Origin: Lichina pygmaea
Taxonomy: Eukaryota > Ascomycota > Lichinomycetes > Lichinales > Lichinaceae
NCBI GenBank assembly: GCA_963422465.1
Contig: OY730171.1
Location: forward strand, 3,286,001-3,350,000
Length of the DNA stretch: 64,000 nucleotides
Direction: 5' to 3'
This document shows positions 21,366-31,709 of this stretch, in pieces. The notes beneath the pieces are model-generated. The model searched no databases, was not told where the DNA came from, and saw nothing but the letters and a program-made list of their open reading frames with translations. The position numbers and the translations under genes are program-made. How positions within the stretch are numbered: position 1 is the stretch's first letter; each line of letters starts with the position of its first letter.

Positions 21366-23177
21366 CGCGATTGCTTTTCTCCTCTGCTACAGGTGTCACA
21401 TCACGTGTAGCTTTTGATAAATCATAATTTTATCTCTCATACGATCATCTCTGAGGTTGCATGCTGCTGCACGTCATCCCTGATGGTTTCTCGTTCCTCC
21501 TCCGCCAGCCGTCTGTGTTCCGAGCCCCAGCCTGTCGCTCCCGCCGAGCCGAGGCCGTACACCCCGATCCTGCGGTCGTGCTGGCATCCAGAGTGCTCTC
21601 TCTCTCCTGGGAGGGGGCAGCATCGGGCGGTGGCCCTTACATCAGCGAGCCAAGGATATATCTTGGGGCCCTCTCCAAGGGGCGTTGCCGCTGGTGTGGG
21701 GGCCACCGCTCCGTGCCCGTTCCTTCCCAAGGAGAAAGAACTTCTCGCGCTGCTCCCCACCGCCTCCATCTCTCCGAGACCGAGCTGCGTGGCCGTTACT
21801 AATGTGCAGCCCTCGCACGGTGGCTTATGCGAAGCCTGCAACTCTTCGTCTGCTCGGTTAACTTACCTCCGGTGAACAGGCACAAGGCAAGCGCGTCTTC
21901 GTCAAGGACATTGCACATTATCTGCTGCCTCTGGATGGAGTGCCGACGTCGATCGTCCCCTCGGTGGCGGACTCGACCAAGGCGTCCAAGTCCGTCAACG
22001 GTGGCGAGAAAGGCATCAACGGCGCACAGTACCGCGGCAGCCACGGAGGCCCGTACGGTACTCTCGCCGAGCCGGGCAACCCCACCGTCCTCCCGAGAGC
22101 GATCCTCGAGAAGTTCCACTTCACCTTCCTCATCCGCCACCCGCGCCACAGCATCCCGTCGTACTACCGCTGCGTCGTGCCGCCCCTGAGCGAGATGACG
22201 GGCTGGGAGTACCTGACGGTCAGCGAGATGGGCTACGCCGAGCTGCGGCGCTTGTTCGACTACCTGCGCGACGAGGCCTTGATCGGCCCTCACTTGGCCG
22301 GCGGCGAGGCCAACGGGGAGACCAACGGGGGGACCAACGGGGGGACCAACGGGGGGACCAACGGGGGGACCAACGGGGGGACCAACGGGGGGACCAACGG
22401 GGGGACCAACGGGGGGACCAACGGGGGGACCAACGGGGGGACCAACGGGGGGACCAACGGGGGGACCAACGGGGGGACCAACGGGGGGACCAACGGGGGG
22501 ACCAACGGGGGGACCAACGGGGGGACCAACGGGGGGACCAACGGGGGGACCAACGGGGGGACCAACGGGGGGACCAACGTGGAGACGAACGGGGAGACCA
22601 ACGGGGCGTCGAACGGATCCAACGGGATCCACAAGGCCAACGGACACGCAGGCGTCGAGATCTGCCTGATCGACGCGGACGACCTGCTGGACAAGCCGAA
22701 GGCGGTCATCGGAGCGTTCTGTCGCAGTGTCGGCATCGCCTACGATCCCAGCATGCTAGAGTGGGACACGGACGCCGAGCAGAAACAGGCCGAAGCGGCC
22801 TTTTCCAAGTGGAAGGGCTTTCACGAGGATGCTCTCAATTCGACGGGACTGAAGAGTCGACTTTCGGTACGTTCGTCCACCAGTGCAGATACGGCTACCA
22901 TTCCCCCGCACCGTCCCCCCGCCACCTACTCGCTCGATCTTTGCAGGAGCCTGGCCCCTGTGACCTCGGCAAGCCGAATGGAATCCGGCCGTACATCTAA
23001 CCGTGACCGTCATGGCAGGACGGGAAGCGTGCCCCGAAGAAGGCCAAGACGGACAAAGAGTACGACGCCGACTGGACGGCCAAATTCGGCGTCGACCAGG
23101 CGCGCTTCATCCGCGACATGGTCGATCAGAACGTTGCCGACTACGAGTATCTGAAGCAGTTTGCTCTCAAAGTCTGA
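20906..23177 (+). CDS. sulfotransferase-like P-loop protein with GGTN repeat
   Basis: Exons are 20906-20968, 21053-21235, 21880-22866 and 23019-23177, giving 463 residues. The start MAMKPIFVATHPRSCSTAYE resembles the 5'-phosphosulfate-binding loop of sulfotransferases. The segment FLIRHPRHSIPSYYR (near residue 165) resembles their 3'-phosphate-binding Arg/Ser motif. A C-terminal block follows (VEICLIDADDLLDKPKAVI, then FCRSVGIAYDPSMLEW). Related fungal proteins are usually annotated only as P-loop/sulfotransferase family; the substrate is unknown. Residues about 229-313 are a pure GGTN repeat, probably a disordered insertion between two conserved blocks. Intron 2 (21236-21879, 644 nt) is far longer than other introns here, starts with a weak GTTGGG donor and contains (TGC)14. 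The join AEAQGKRVFVKDIAHY supports it. Confidence 0.82.
21322..21363. repeat. (TGC)14 trinucleotide repeat in an intron
   Basis: Fourteen uninterrupted TGC units lie inside the 644-nt second intron of the sulfotransferase-like gene. Read in the upstream frame they would encode poly-alanine if the intron were retained. Confidence 0.9.
22321..22572 (+). repeat. 21 perfect copies of a 12-bp coding minisatellite
   Basis: The unit ACCAACGGGGGG is repeated 21 times without a single change and encodes Thr-Asn-Gly-Gly. Degenerate units flank it on both sides (GAG, GTG and GCG variants), as expected for a block that expanded from an older, mutated array. Confidence 0.97.
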
Positions 23178-23695
23178 CCGTCCTCATCGCCATCCACCGC
23201 TGGGGGGTTTTTTTTCCCCTCTCGAGGTGACGTCACTTGGACGGGAGATCGAGATCAGATGAGATGGTATAACTTCAATGGATACGGAAGTAATCATGTC
23301 GGGGATGACTGTAGACACGCGAAGGAATGGCAGCAGGATGGAATAGACGGGAATGCGAATGGCAATTGTGAACCGTGAAGCCATCAGTGCTACGACAAGT
23401 TACGGGTCCGGACATTCCAGCTTGGTCATGCTCGCCAGATTGCATGGGCAGTTACAAATACAGTACGTTCCGTACGAACGTTGTGGTTGACATACTTGTC
23501 CCCATAAACTTCTGTACACACACACTCTCTCTCTCTCTTTTGAGTACGGTAGTGAGCTATGGCTGGGTAATCAACCGAAGTACATGCCTTCGCCCGCGTC
23601 CTCGACCGGTACAGTAAGTACGTACTCGTCACAGCAACAGCGTCAAAACATGACCCATCCCTGCCGCAGGCATTCCGTACCTGACTTGCCTGCGA

Positions 23696-23815
23696 CCATC
23701 CCTGCCTGCCTCCCTGCCTGCCTCCTTGCCTGCCTGCCTGCCTGCCCAACTGCTCGACCGCCTGACCGCCTGACCGTCTGACCGCCCGACTGCCCGACTG
23801 CCCGACCGAGTGGCT
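23696..23815. repeat. CCTGC tetranucleotide and GACCGCCT-type minisatellite
   Basis: Repeated CTGC units with occasional CTCC interruptions pass directly into 8-9-bp units of the type GACCGCCT and GACTGCCC. Confidence 0.85.
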
Positions 23816-24792
23816 GTCTAGCGGATATAACGTTACATGAGTACGCTTAGTAAGCTGGAGTACCCGCAACAGTATCAAAAGGCCCGTACAAAAACTTTGG
23901 TGAGGTCACGATGCGACATCATGGACCAGGTCCCCGAGGTTCTTGATGCACCAGCAACCCCAAAGTGACAGCAAACAACTCAAGATGAATGTCTCCATGC
24001 TCAGCACCTTCGCAACCTTGGCGGGACCTACCCAGGCAGTCATTGATGCTAACAGGGGGCATACAGGATACTAAGCTGTACTTGTACAAGAGAGCAAACA
24101 TCTGTCTCAAGAGTTTTGATCATGCGGCTCTACAATCGACTTTTGCTTGTATCAATCGAACGTTATATCCGCTAGACACCTCGTACTTCCATACAGGCCA
24201 TTTCATTGTGGTGTACGGAGTACTTCCGTATGGGGGGGGGGGGGGGGGGGGGGAAATTGTTGTAAATCACGTACGCTTATTCCGTACGTACATACGTACA
24301 TATGTACCTTAGGCACTGTACGGGGGTACGTACCGTGCGTACGTACGTGGGTACCTAGTGGAAAATGTCGTGGAAAATGTCGTAGAGATGGCTCGCTCTG
24401 ATTAATCACGAGGGCTGGCGGGCGGTGTTTCCACTGAGTACTGTACAGAGGATGGAGTACTCTGTGGAACTTGTGGACGAGGGGAAGTTGCTGAAAGTAG
24501 CTACTGAGGAGTGCTGTAAAGAGCTGTATGTATGGGGGTGTGTATGGAGGTTACAGTACGTACGAGCACTGACTGACTGACTGTGTGTGTGTAGCAGTAC
24601 GTATGTACGTATACCTGACCGCGGCCCGACCTTTGGACAGGCAGAAAGAAAGGAAGGAAGAAGAGAGACGAGAGAAGAGAGAAAAGAGAAAAAGAAGAAA
24701 GGAGTACGAGAATGCTTCTGCATGGTTACTGTACATACACACGCCACTCTGGCAAGAGAAGGAAGATCAAGTAAGGTGTGATCACCGTGGAC

Positions 24793-24904
24793 GTGCTTCT
24801 CTACGAGTAGTATCCGAAGGACTATGGATGTGCTCTCTACGAGTAGTATCCGACCGACGATGGAGTAGCTCTCTGCGAGTAGTATCTGAAGGAAGATCGA
24901 GTAG
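24793..24904. repeat. three-copy ~38-bp tandem repeat
   Basis: The core CTCTACGAGTAGTATCCGA occurs in two close copies and a third diverged one (CTCTGCGAGTAGTATCTGA), each followed by a purine-rich GAxGAT segment. Confidence 0.85.
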
Positions 24905-25271
24905 GTGCTGTATGTATACAGTACTACAAGTCGGTAGGAGAGGAGAGGAGAAGGAGAAGGAGAAGGAGGAAGGGGGATTGGGTCGACGTACGGTACGTGC
25001 GGACGTGGTGAGGAGAGGAGACGAAGGAAGATCGGGTTGATGTACCGTACGTACGTACGGAGCGAGGAGAGAAGGAGAAGAGAAGGAGAGTGGAGGAAAG
25101 GAGGGGGGGTTGGGAGAGGGAGATTGGGGGGTTGGGGGATGGGAGAGGCAGAGGAGGACAGGGAAGAGAAAGAAAAGAAGGATGAGATACGTTTCTAGCT
25201 TCACTTTGACAAATAGAACAACGACGATGATAATACAGAACAAAGAACGCGACATGCGAAGAAGAGGCCAC

Positions 25272-26737
25272 CTAGACGGCGCTGTACCCTCCTCTCGATC
25301 CACCGCCTCTGGTGCCCTGCACCGTGTTCACGACGCGTCGGACAAAGTCGCGCAGCAGGTAGGGTATGTCGCGGATCGTGTCGCCGTGCGGGAGGAGATC
25401 CCATCTAACGATGTCATGGAGATTTTGGGTTTGGCTGTTAGTTGTGTGACGATATCGAGGGTTATCTGCCGTCGGCTGTCTGCCTTGCGTGGGTGCTTGG
25501 GCTTGGCTGGATGGGCTTGGCTGGTGTGGGGAACGGACCGACCGGCTTCCGTGGCCTGGTCGAGGGAGCAAAGGGAGAAGGAAAAGGAGGACGATGGGCT
25601 GGCGGTGTACGTGGCTGGATGAAAAAGAAAGACAAGACTCACCCTCTTGCACCGTACCGGTTGTAGTTCAGCCACGAGCCAAAGATGAGGTACGACGCCG
25701 TGGCGAGGAAGACGCTGCCATACCCGGCCGGGCGACGTTAGCTCCCTCCCTCGACCAGAGAAGAACGAAAGAGGGCGAATGCAAAGCCAAACTGGAACGC
25801 ACACGATGATGAACCACGTAAAGAACCCCCAGTGTCCACTGCCGCTCTTCCTCGGCTGGTCCTCCTTGCCCCCGTCCCGCATGCCTTCGCACGCGTACTT
25901 GGTCCGCCACTCGAGCCGCAGCGTGTCCTCGGCGATGTCGTCGCTGGTCGCTCCGTAGCTGATGTAGCGCAAGCTCCTCCTGTCATCATCCTTGCCCTTG
26001 TCGTCGTCGTCGTCTGGTGAGCGGGATCCATCGCCCTCTTCACCGTCGTCGTCCTTATCCTCGTCCGCGGTCGCCTCGTCGGGTGCTCCCCGCGCGAGGG
26101 CGGAGGATCCTCCAGCCTGCTTCGTCTCGCCGTCCTCGACGAGCCCCTCCAGGCCCGTACGCTCCTGGTCGCACACGAACTCGATGATGGCCCGCTGCTT
26201 CCTTCCATGCCGCTTTTCAAAGGGGTACCTCCCGCCGTGCAGCTCGACCCTCAACCCTTCCTTCTCCGAGTCCGCATTGCTGCTCGACGTCTTCAGGCGC
26301 GTGAAGGCCGGATCCAGCTCCAGGCCGTCGTGGACAAATTCTCCCGCAATGTCGATCACGCCCGTCACCTCGACCACCGTCTCCTGCTTCTTTTCTCCGT
26401 CGACCTTGTGGTGGCCTATGGTCCGCTCGATCGCGCAGACGCGCGCCGACTGGTGACACTGCTCGTTCCGGGGCACGCCCTTTTTCCGCTTCAGCGGCCC
26501 GCAGACGTTCAACGTGTACGTCGTGTTGTGTGTCGTCGGCGGATGCGGCTCCAGATGAGAGACGGAGTATTCGCCGGACAGCGACGAGAGGTCGAAGGAC
26601 TGGCCCTCTACGCGGATGTGGCTGCAGTCGTAGCTCGTCGAAGCCGCTGCAGGGCCTGATAGCAGCGCCAGGGCCACGGACAAGAGGGCCGGGAGATCCG
26701 GCCACGGTCCAGGCTGATGCGTACGTCTTAATCGCAT
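25272..26737 (-). CDS. ATG27: autophagy-related protein 27 (Atg27)
   Basis: Type I membrane protein that cycles between vacuole, Golgi and Atg9 vesicles and supports Atg9 traffic in autophagy. Exons on the minus strand are 26737-25803, 25714-25643 and 25404-25272, giving 379 residues. An N-terminal signal peptide (LLSVALALLSGPAAAS) is followed by an MRH-like lumenal domain with paired Cys (YDCSHIRVEGQSFDLSSLSG, LNVCGPL, QCHQSARVCAIER, FVCDQ). Then come an acidic linker, one membrane segment (FFTWFIIVVFLATASYLIF across intron 1) and a cytosolic tail (PHGDTIRDIPYLLRDFVRR). The tail ends exactly in YSAV, a YxxPhi signal identical to the sorting motif of yeast Atg27. The acidic Asp-rich linker is longer than in yeast. 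Confidence 0.94.
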
Positions 26738-28005
26738 CGTGATGAAGCCGTCGAACGTGCGAGACGCGCCTTTGGGCCGCTATTCGACCGAAAGGATACG
26801 GTACCGGTAGGGGTCTGTGTCGTACAGGGTGGCCGAGCGACGTAAGGAACGCTGCACCGCTGGCAAAAGGAGCGACGGAAGGAGACGGGGAGCTCTCAAG
26901 AGAAAGCGTCGACGGACTTGCCCGGTGGCTGTCGGCTCGTGAGTTGCGCTCGTGAGCATAAGACAACCGTGACGACTCGCACGACTCGGCGACGACTGCG
27001 CGCGAGGTTCGAATGCTTCACCGCAGCCACACATGATCGCGCCCAACGGGCTTCAGAAGTGGTAACACTCGCCGCATCAAGTCAGCGGCGTCCCAAGCTC
27101 AGGACTTGTGAGGCTGACACGGAGTCGCTGCGGCTTTGCAAAAAAAGTCACAAGGGAACAGCTACTTGGGACTTTTACACAGCTCTGTACGTTAGGTACT
27201 CCTGTAGCCTGCGTCGAGTCACACAGCAGAATGAACACAGGGCTTTATTTTACCGGTTCCGAACGGAGGCGCCCGAAGACGTCCGTCGCGCCAGAACCTA
27301 CCGTAAACGCTCGTACGCCTCGCAAGATTCATCGACGGCGATATGATTTGGACTGCAAGGCGTCTGTATCGTCTCGGGCGGAAGCTCCACCTAGAGATCA
27401 GTCCAGCGAGATCTGATGCGCTGCAACTCCGTACGGGAACGTACATCTAACTAGCAGGACCCCCTCTGGAGCTCCCACAACGTCAACGAATGCACGACCG
27501 AGAGCTCGAGTGTCCATGTAGGCGTCGTGACAGTACTAAGGTGGAGTGACATTGACCAACAGGTCTTGCTGCAAGGCCTGGAGCTCTACCTATGTACTGG
27601 TTGTGACCAGAGAGTGACCAGCCGTGGAAGGAGAGAGACGACGGCAGAGATCCTGCACAGCTCTCAGCGACGCGCCTTGGAGAAGTGCGTGGGGATGAAT
27701 GAAGGGCCCCCTTCTTATAGATATTGTGGGTAAGAGCTATTTACAGATGTATCATCAAACCAATCAAAAAAACACCCCCAGCTTTCAAGCATAGACAAGA
27801 CAGGCCCCAACAAAATCCAATCGCCATGACAAGGACGCCCCGATCCTCTCGAAGCCCCGTCGCGATGCAAGACAAATCAATGACGCGCTTTTCATGATGC
27901 CATTCGACCACCGGTGCCGCCCCGACACGGTCCGAGCCCCAGATGTACAGCCGTCGCCGACCCGATGCTGACTCGTAACGACGACGGCATGCCTCGTGAT
28001 ATGCT
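26738..28005. other. intergenic
   Basis: No gene was recognised. The left part is the promoter of ATG27 and the right part the 3' region of the cupredoxin gene. Confidence 0.5.
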
Positions 28006-29088
28006 CTATTCCATCTGGCCCAGCGTCAAGCCGCGGCCCTTGATCTTCGGCAGCGTCGACTGGGCCCTGGTCAGGAACTCCTGGAACTGATCGGCCGACT
28101 TGGGGTTGATGGCGAACACCATGCCCTTTCCGCAGTGTGAGTTGGGCGTGGCCTTGGCCTGCTTGCAGTAGAACCAGCGGGGCTTGTCGGCGTCGGTGTC
28201 GAGGGTCAGGTCAAAGGGCACCAGGTTCGGCGTGTCGTCGGCGTTGGCGTTCTTGAAGTTGGTGTCGACCGCATCGTTGGCCAGCTTGTTGCACGGCTCC
28301 TCGAACGAGCTCTCCGTGAGCGTGTGGTTGACCGCTCTGAAGTCGAATCGGATCGTGTCGCCCTTCCTGACGTTCGTCAAGTAGGGAGGCTCAAACTTCA
28401 AGGTCTTGCCCTGATCGAGGCCGACGGTCACGGTCGCGACAGCGCTCGGAGCCCAACCGGCCGGATGGCCAGCCGGGTAGCCTGTCGGCGAGGGATAATC
28501 GGTGGCGGTCGTTCCGGTCGCGCTAGTCGGGGGCGTGGCGGCGTCGTTGCCAGATGCCTTGGCCTTCTGGATGAACTCGTCCATCCTCCCCGCCGGGTTG
28601 ATGCCGAACACCATGCCTTGGGTGCAGTGATTCCCCTGTCGGCAGTAGAACCACTGGGGCTTGGTGTCCTCGACCTTGAGCTCGCGGATGAAAAGGCCCG
28701 TCTTGTTGTCCGGATTGAACTGGTTGAAGCCGGTGTCGAAGCCGCCGTTGAATGTGCAAGGGGTGTTGAAGTCGCTCTGGGAAAGAGTGTGGTTCAGAGC
28801 CAGGAACTCGAACGAGACGACATCGCCGATCTTGGCCTCCACCCTGTCTGGGCTGTAGACGTTCTGGCCGAAGGCGCCGACCTGGACCTTGTGGGTGACG
28901 GCGGGCTTGTGGGGGCCGGCACAGTCGGTCGTCGTGGGCGCGGCGGCGCCGTAGGGATCGATCGTTGGCTCTGCCGTCTTCGTCCAGCGCGCAGCTTCGG
29001 GCGCGCCCTCGTAGTACTCGGGGGCGTCGTGCCCGGCCGAGGCCAAGGCGGCAAGACCGCCGATGACGGCAACGGAGGAGACCTTCAT
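28006..29088 (-). CDS. secreted tandem-cupredoxin protein
   Basis: Intronless, 360 residues. The ATG at 29088 is chosen because it opens a signal peptide (MKVSSVAVIGGLAALASAG); the longer upstream open frame is the pyrimidine-rich leader. Two cupredoxin domains (about residues 65-180 and 215-345) each carry a plastocyanin-type copper ligand set: FLALNHTLSQSDF with WFYCRQGNHCTQGMVF, and FRAVNHTLTESSF with WFYCKQ...SHCGKGMVF. They are joined by a Thr/Pro/Gly-rich linker. No C-terminal GPI-type hydrophobic tail is present (it ends RGLTLGQME), so the protein is likely free in the wall or medium. The family is common in filamentous ascomycetes; redox or copper handling is inferred. Confidence 0.9.
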   Translation of the reverse strand: MKVSSVAVIGGLAALASAGHDAPEYYEGAPEAARWTKTAEPTIDPYGAAAPTTTDCAGPHKPAVTHKVQVGAFGQNVYSPDRVEAKIGDVVSFEFLALNHTLSQSDFNTPCTFNGGFDTGFNQFNPDNKTGLFIRELKVEDTKPQWFYCRQGNHCTQGMVFGINPAGRMDEFIQKAKASGNDAATPPTSATGTTATDYPSPTGYPAGHPAGWAPSAVATVTVGLDQGKTLKFEPPYLTNVRKGDTIRFDFRAVNHTLTESSFEEPCNKLANDAVDTNFKNANADDTPNLVPFDLTLDTDADKPRWFYCKQAKATPNSHCGKGMVFAINPKSADQFQEFLTRAQSTLPKIKGRGLTLGQME

Positions 29089-29296
29089 TCTGAAGTAGAA
29101 AAAGAGCAAAAACCGGTTGAGAAAAAGATGAGATAAAATATGAACACGGAAAAAGCGAGATCGGACAATAGGAAAACAGAGAGAAATCACAAAGGAAAAA
29201 CAAAGGAGATGAGATGTTGAGCGTAGGAAAGAAATTGTTGTTCGAGGTGAGGCGTGAAGATCGAAGAAAGACATGATCTGGGGGAGATCATGGGGG

Positions 29297-29304
29297 TTTA
29301 TATC
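29297..29304 (-). promoter_or_regulatory. TATA-box candidate of the cupredoxin gene
   Basis: GATATAAA on the minus strand lies about 209 bp upstream of the start codon. The stretch between them is a long pyrimidine-rich leader. Position and sequence fit a core promoter. Confidence 0.5.
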
Positions 29305-30552
29305 CTCCGCCGGCCATGCGATACGGCAGTGCTAGCATCTTGCTCTAGCGGTTCGCTCGTCCCAAGCTCTCACCGCCAGAGAGCGGGGTCCAGCGCAGAT
29401 GGTCCCGGATGTTAAGGACGGTGGCTTGCCGGCGGCATGTCTGCTGGGCCACGTCCGGGCGTCCCGGGCTGGAACGCTTTTGGCGTCGTCCGTCGACCGA
29501 TGGATTCCAAACTACCGTAGGGTTTGAACGAAGGAACGGAACCGTCCTGATCCGGTAGGATGCGGCACGACTCCAGCCAAATCGAGAGATCCGATTCTAA
29601 ATCGAGTCGATATCTAACCGAAAGCGGACGCGGAGGGTCCGGCTCCATCTCAATCGAGACTAGTGCCACGACAAGAAACGGGCTAGAGCGTCTGTCGATG
29701 CTCAATTAGGCTAGATCGATGTCTAATTGACCCTTCGTCGATAACCTTCAACCGTCAGCCGTCAGTCCTCGCCCAGAACAAGTCGTGGCTGACGACGACT
29801 TTTCCACCTTCAGTGGGGGTAGCGCCTACGAGTACGTGGGAACAGCAAACAGATCTTCGATAAGGAAACAGATCCTTCACAAGTGCAGTCAGCCTTCGGT
29901 GGGCGCATTCGGAGCAACGAGCATCCGTACAGTCTAGTAGAAAGATCGAAGTTCCAGTTTGTAAGCCTTCACCGGTACTTCGTATAGGGGATGGCTTGCG
30001 ACTCTTCTCGCTTGCACAGAAGAGGTTGACGATGCTGGACGTGCTTGGCGCTGCGGCCACGAAAGATCGGATAGGAGCCGCGTCTGGGTCCCAACTGCCG
30101 CTGTTGGTGTTGGGATGATGTGTCGTTGGACGCTATGAATGCTGTGCCTGTTGGCTTGCGCCACTTCCACTCTCCCGTAACGGATTTTTAGCAGCCGAAA
30201 GCGGTCAATGCTGCGAAGGATCGAGGATGAACAATAGGACATGACTCAGCACATACCGCTCTCACTTCTACAGTATTTCGAGTCTTCACTGGTCTCACGT
30301 AGGAGCTCTATGCGCATAATCAGGACACTAGACACAGGTGCGGGAAGCTGCGTTGTTGTACTTACAATCCATGGGGATGTTCTCCTTTCCAAGCAGAACC
30401 TCAATCATCACTACAAGACCCAACAGCCTAACGGGGGGAAAGTATACTCGGCAAAGACAGACAGTGTTATTCGGTCGTATCCATCTATCATCTCTGCAGG
30501 AGAAAGGCGCCAGGAAAGCAGGTAGCAACTACATTCGTTCGGATATGTTCAC
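29305..30552. other. intergenic
   Basis: No gene was recognised. A short AATCGAG motif recurs at about 29580-29660. Confidence 0.45.
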
Positions 30553-30777
30553 TCACCGCCGCTGCGCGATCGACGACGCCAAGGCCACCACGGCGAACTT
30601 GCGAGGCTTCGGCTTCGGCTTCGGCTTCCCCTCCGGCATGCCGGCAGTCTGGCAACTGTTGCATGGCTCTTTGGAGCTCTTAGATTGAGTGGTCGGACGA
30701 CACCAGGCCACGCCGCAGCGAACAAAGTCCTTCGCGACGTGCTTGCACTCGTATCGGGTCAGGATGATCTCACACAT
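30553..30777 (-). CDS. possible small Cys-rich protein
   Basis: An uninterrupted frame of 74 residues. It starts MCEIILTRYECKHVAKDFVRC, has further Cys (CGVAWC, CNSC) and a KPKPKPKP stretch, and ends ALASSIAQRR. The MCxxxxxxYxCxH opening resembles a group of short uncharacterised fungal proteins with zinc-binding-like Cys/His spacing. No intron is needed. It stands alone in a long spacer, so it could still be chance. Confidence 0.4.
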   Translation of the reverse strand: MCEIILTRYECKHVAKDFVRCGVAWCRPTTQSKSSKEPCNSCQTAGMPEGKPKPKPKPRKFAVVALASSIAQRR

Positions 30778-31709
30778 CTCTGCTGGTGCCTCTGGGGTCG
30801 GGGTTTTCCTGTGGTTCTGTTAGTAACTTGGGGTGGAGAGGGGGGACGCACACCGTTTGAGACAGATGTGTCGGGTCTTGCTGGTTGTTCTTTTTTTCTT
30901 ATCCTCCCGGGACACCGGAAATTCGAAAACGGTCGTCGTTATCTGTCACCTGTGTATCAAATCAAAAGGCGTGGACAAGAACAGAAGAGTAGTTGCGTGG
31001 GTTGCTGTGCTTCTGACTCTTCCCTCGTGTTGTCGCTCGATGCAGATGGATTGGAGGGTCTGTCACCGGTTTACATGCACGATCTCGAGGCCTTGTGTGG
31101 CACGGTAGATGCATTGTCCGTTTCTTGCAACAAAGCGTACAAGGGGCATTGTTCCCCGGACATGATTGTCGTTGAGAACAATGGCATCGCTTTGTGACTG
31201 GGATTTCGTCAGTGATCAAAGAGCGTTGAACATGAACCGAAACAAAGCCACTGTGCAGGGCTGAACAAATCATTGGTGGTCTGGGCCCCGCGCTCCAGCA
31301 CCGTATGCTGCATCGGCTTCAATCTGCGGGCCCGGAACATTGTGTGAGGAGGAGATGTTCTCGAGAGGCCACCCTCTTCGTTCCGAACATCTTGTATGTA
31401 GCTTGTAAGTTGCAAGTAGAGTCCAAGAGACAAGAGTTGGTTCTTGTCTACCCCTTAGGATCGAGGAGGAAGTGGGGAAGAATGCAACGCACGTCTACTT
31501 CAACCCTAGGAAAGAAGTTTCGTTGCTGATCATATTGATAGATAGAGGCCAGAAAGGACAGGAAAGGGTCAGGATGGAGAAATTCGGGACTGTCCAGTTC
31601 GGTTGTGGTCATTGTTTGCTTTACTCGCTAAAGATAGACGGTCATGGGCTCGTTGCAATCGTAGATATCACCGACAGAACCCCATCGCCGTCACAACCCA
31701 CATTCCCCC
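30778..31709. other. intergenic
   Basis: No gene was recognised on either strand; this is the 3' region of HSP104 and unassigned sequence. Confidence 0.45.

Larger units (their letters stand above)
23178..25271. other. 2.1-kb spacer of low-complexity DNA
   Basis: No gene was recognised. In order: a (CTGC)n and GACCGCCT-type minisatellite (about 23696-23815), a 22-base G tract (24232-24253), GTAC clusters (24275-24350), a 3-copy ~38-bp repeat (24793-24904) and long polypurine stretches (24643-24703, 24936-24979, 25059-25190). Confidence 0.6.

Noticed and set aside
22321-22572. CRISPR-like array
   Set aside because: Units are 12 bp with no spacers, in frame inside a eukaryotic gene.
21799-22647. 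282-codon minus-strand frame with PVGP repeats
   Set aside because: It is the antisense reading of the 12-bp coding minisatellite; the sense frame has the conserved sulfotransferase-like blocks.
27001-27035. tRNA-like T-arm (GGTTCGAAT)
   Set aside because: The flanking bases do not form the five-pair stem, and there is no acceptor or anticodon arm.
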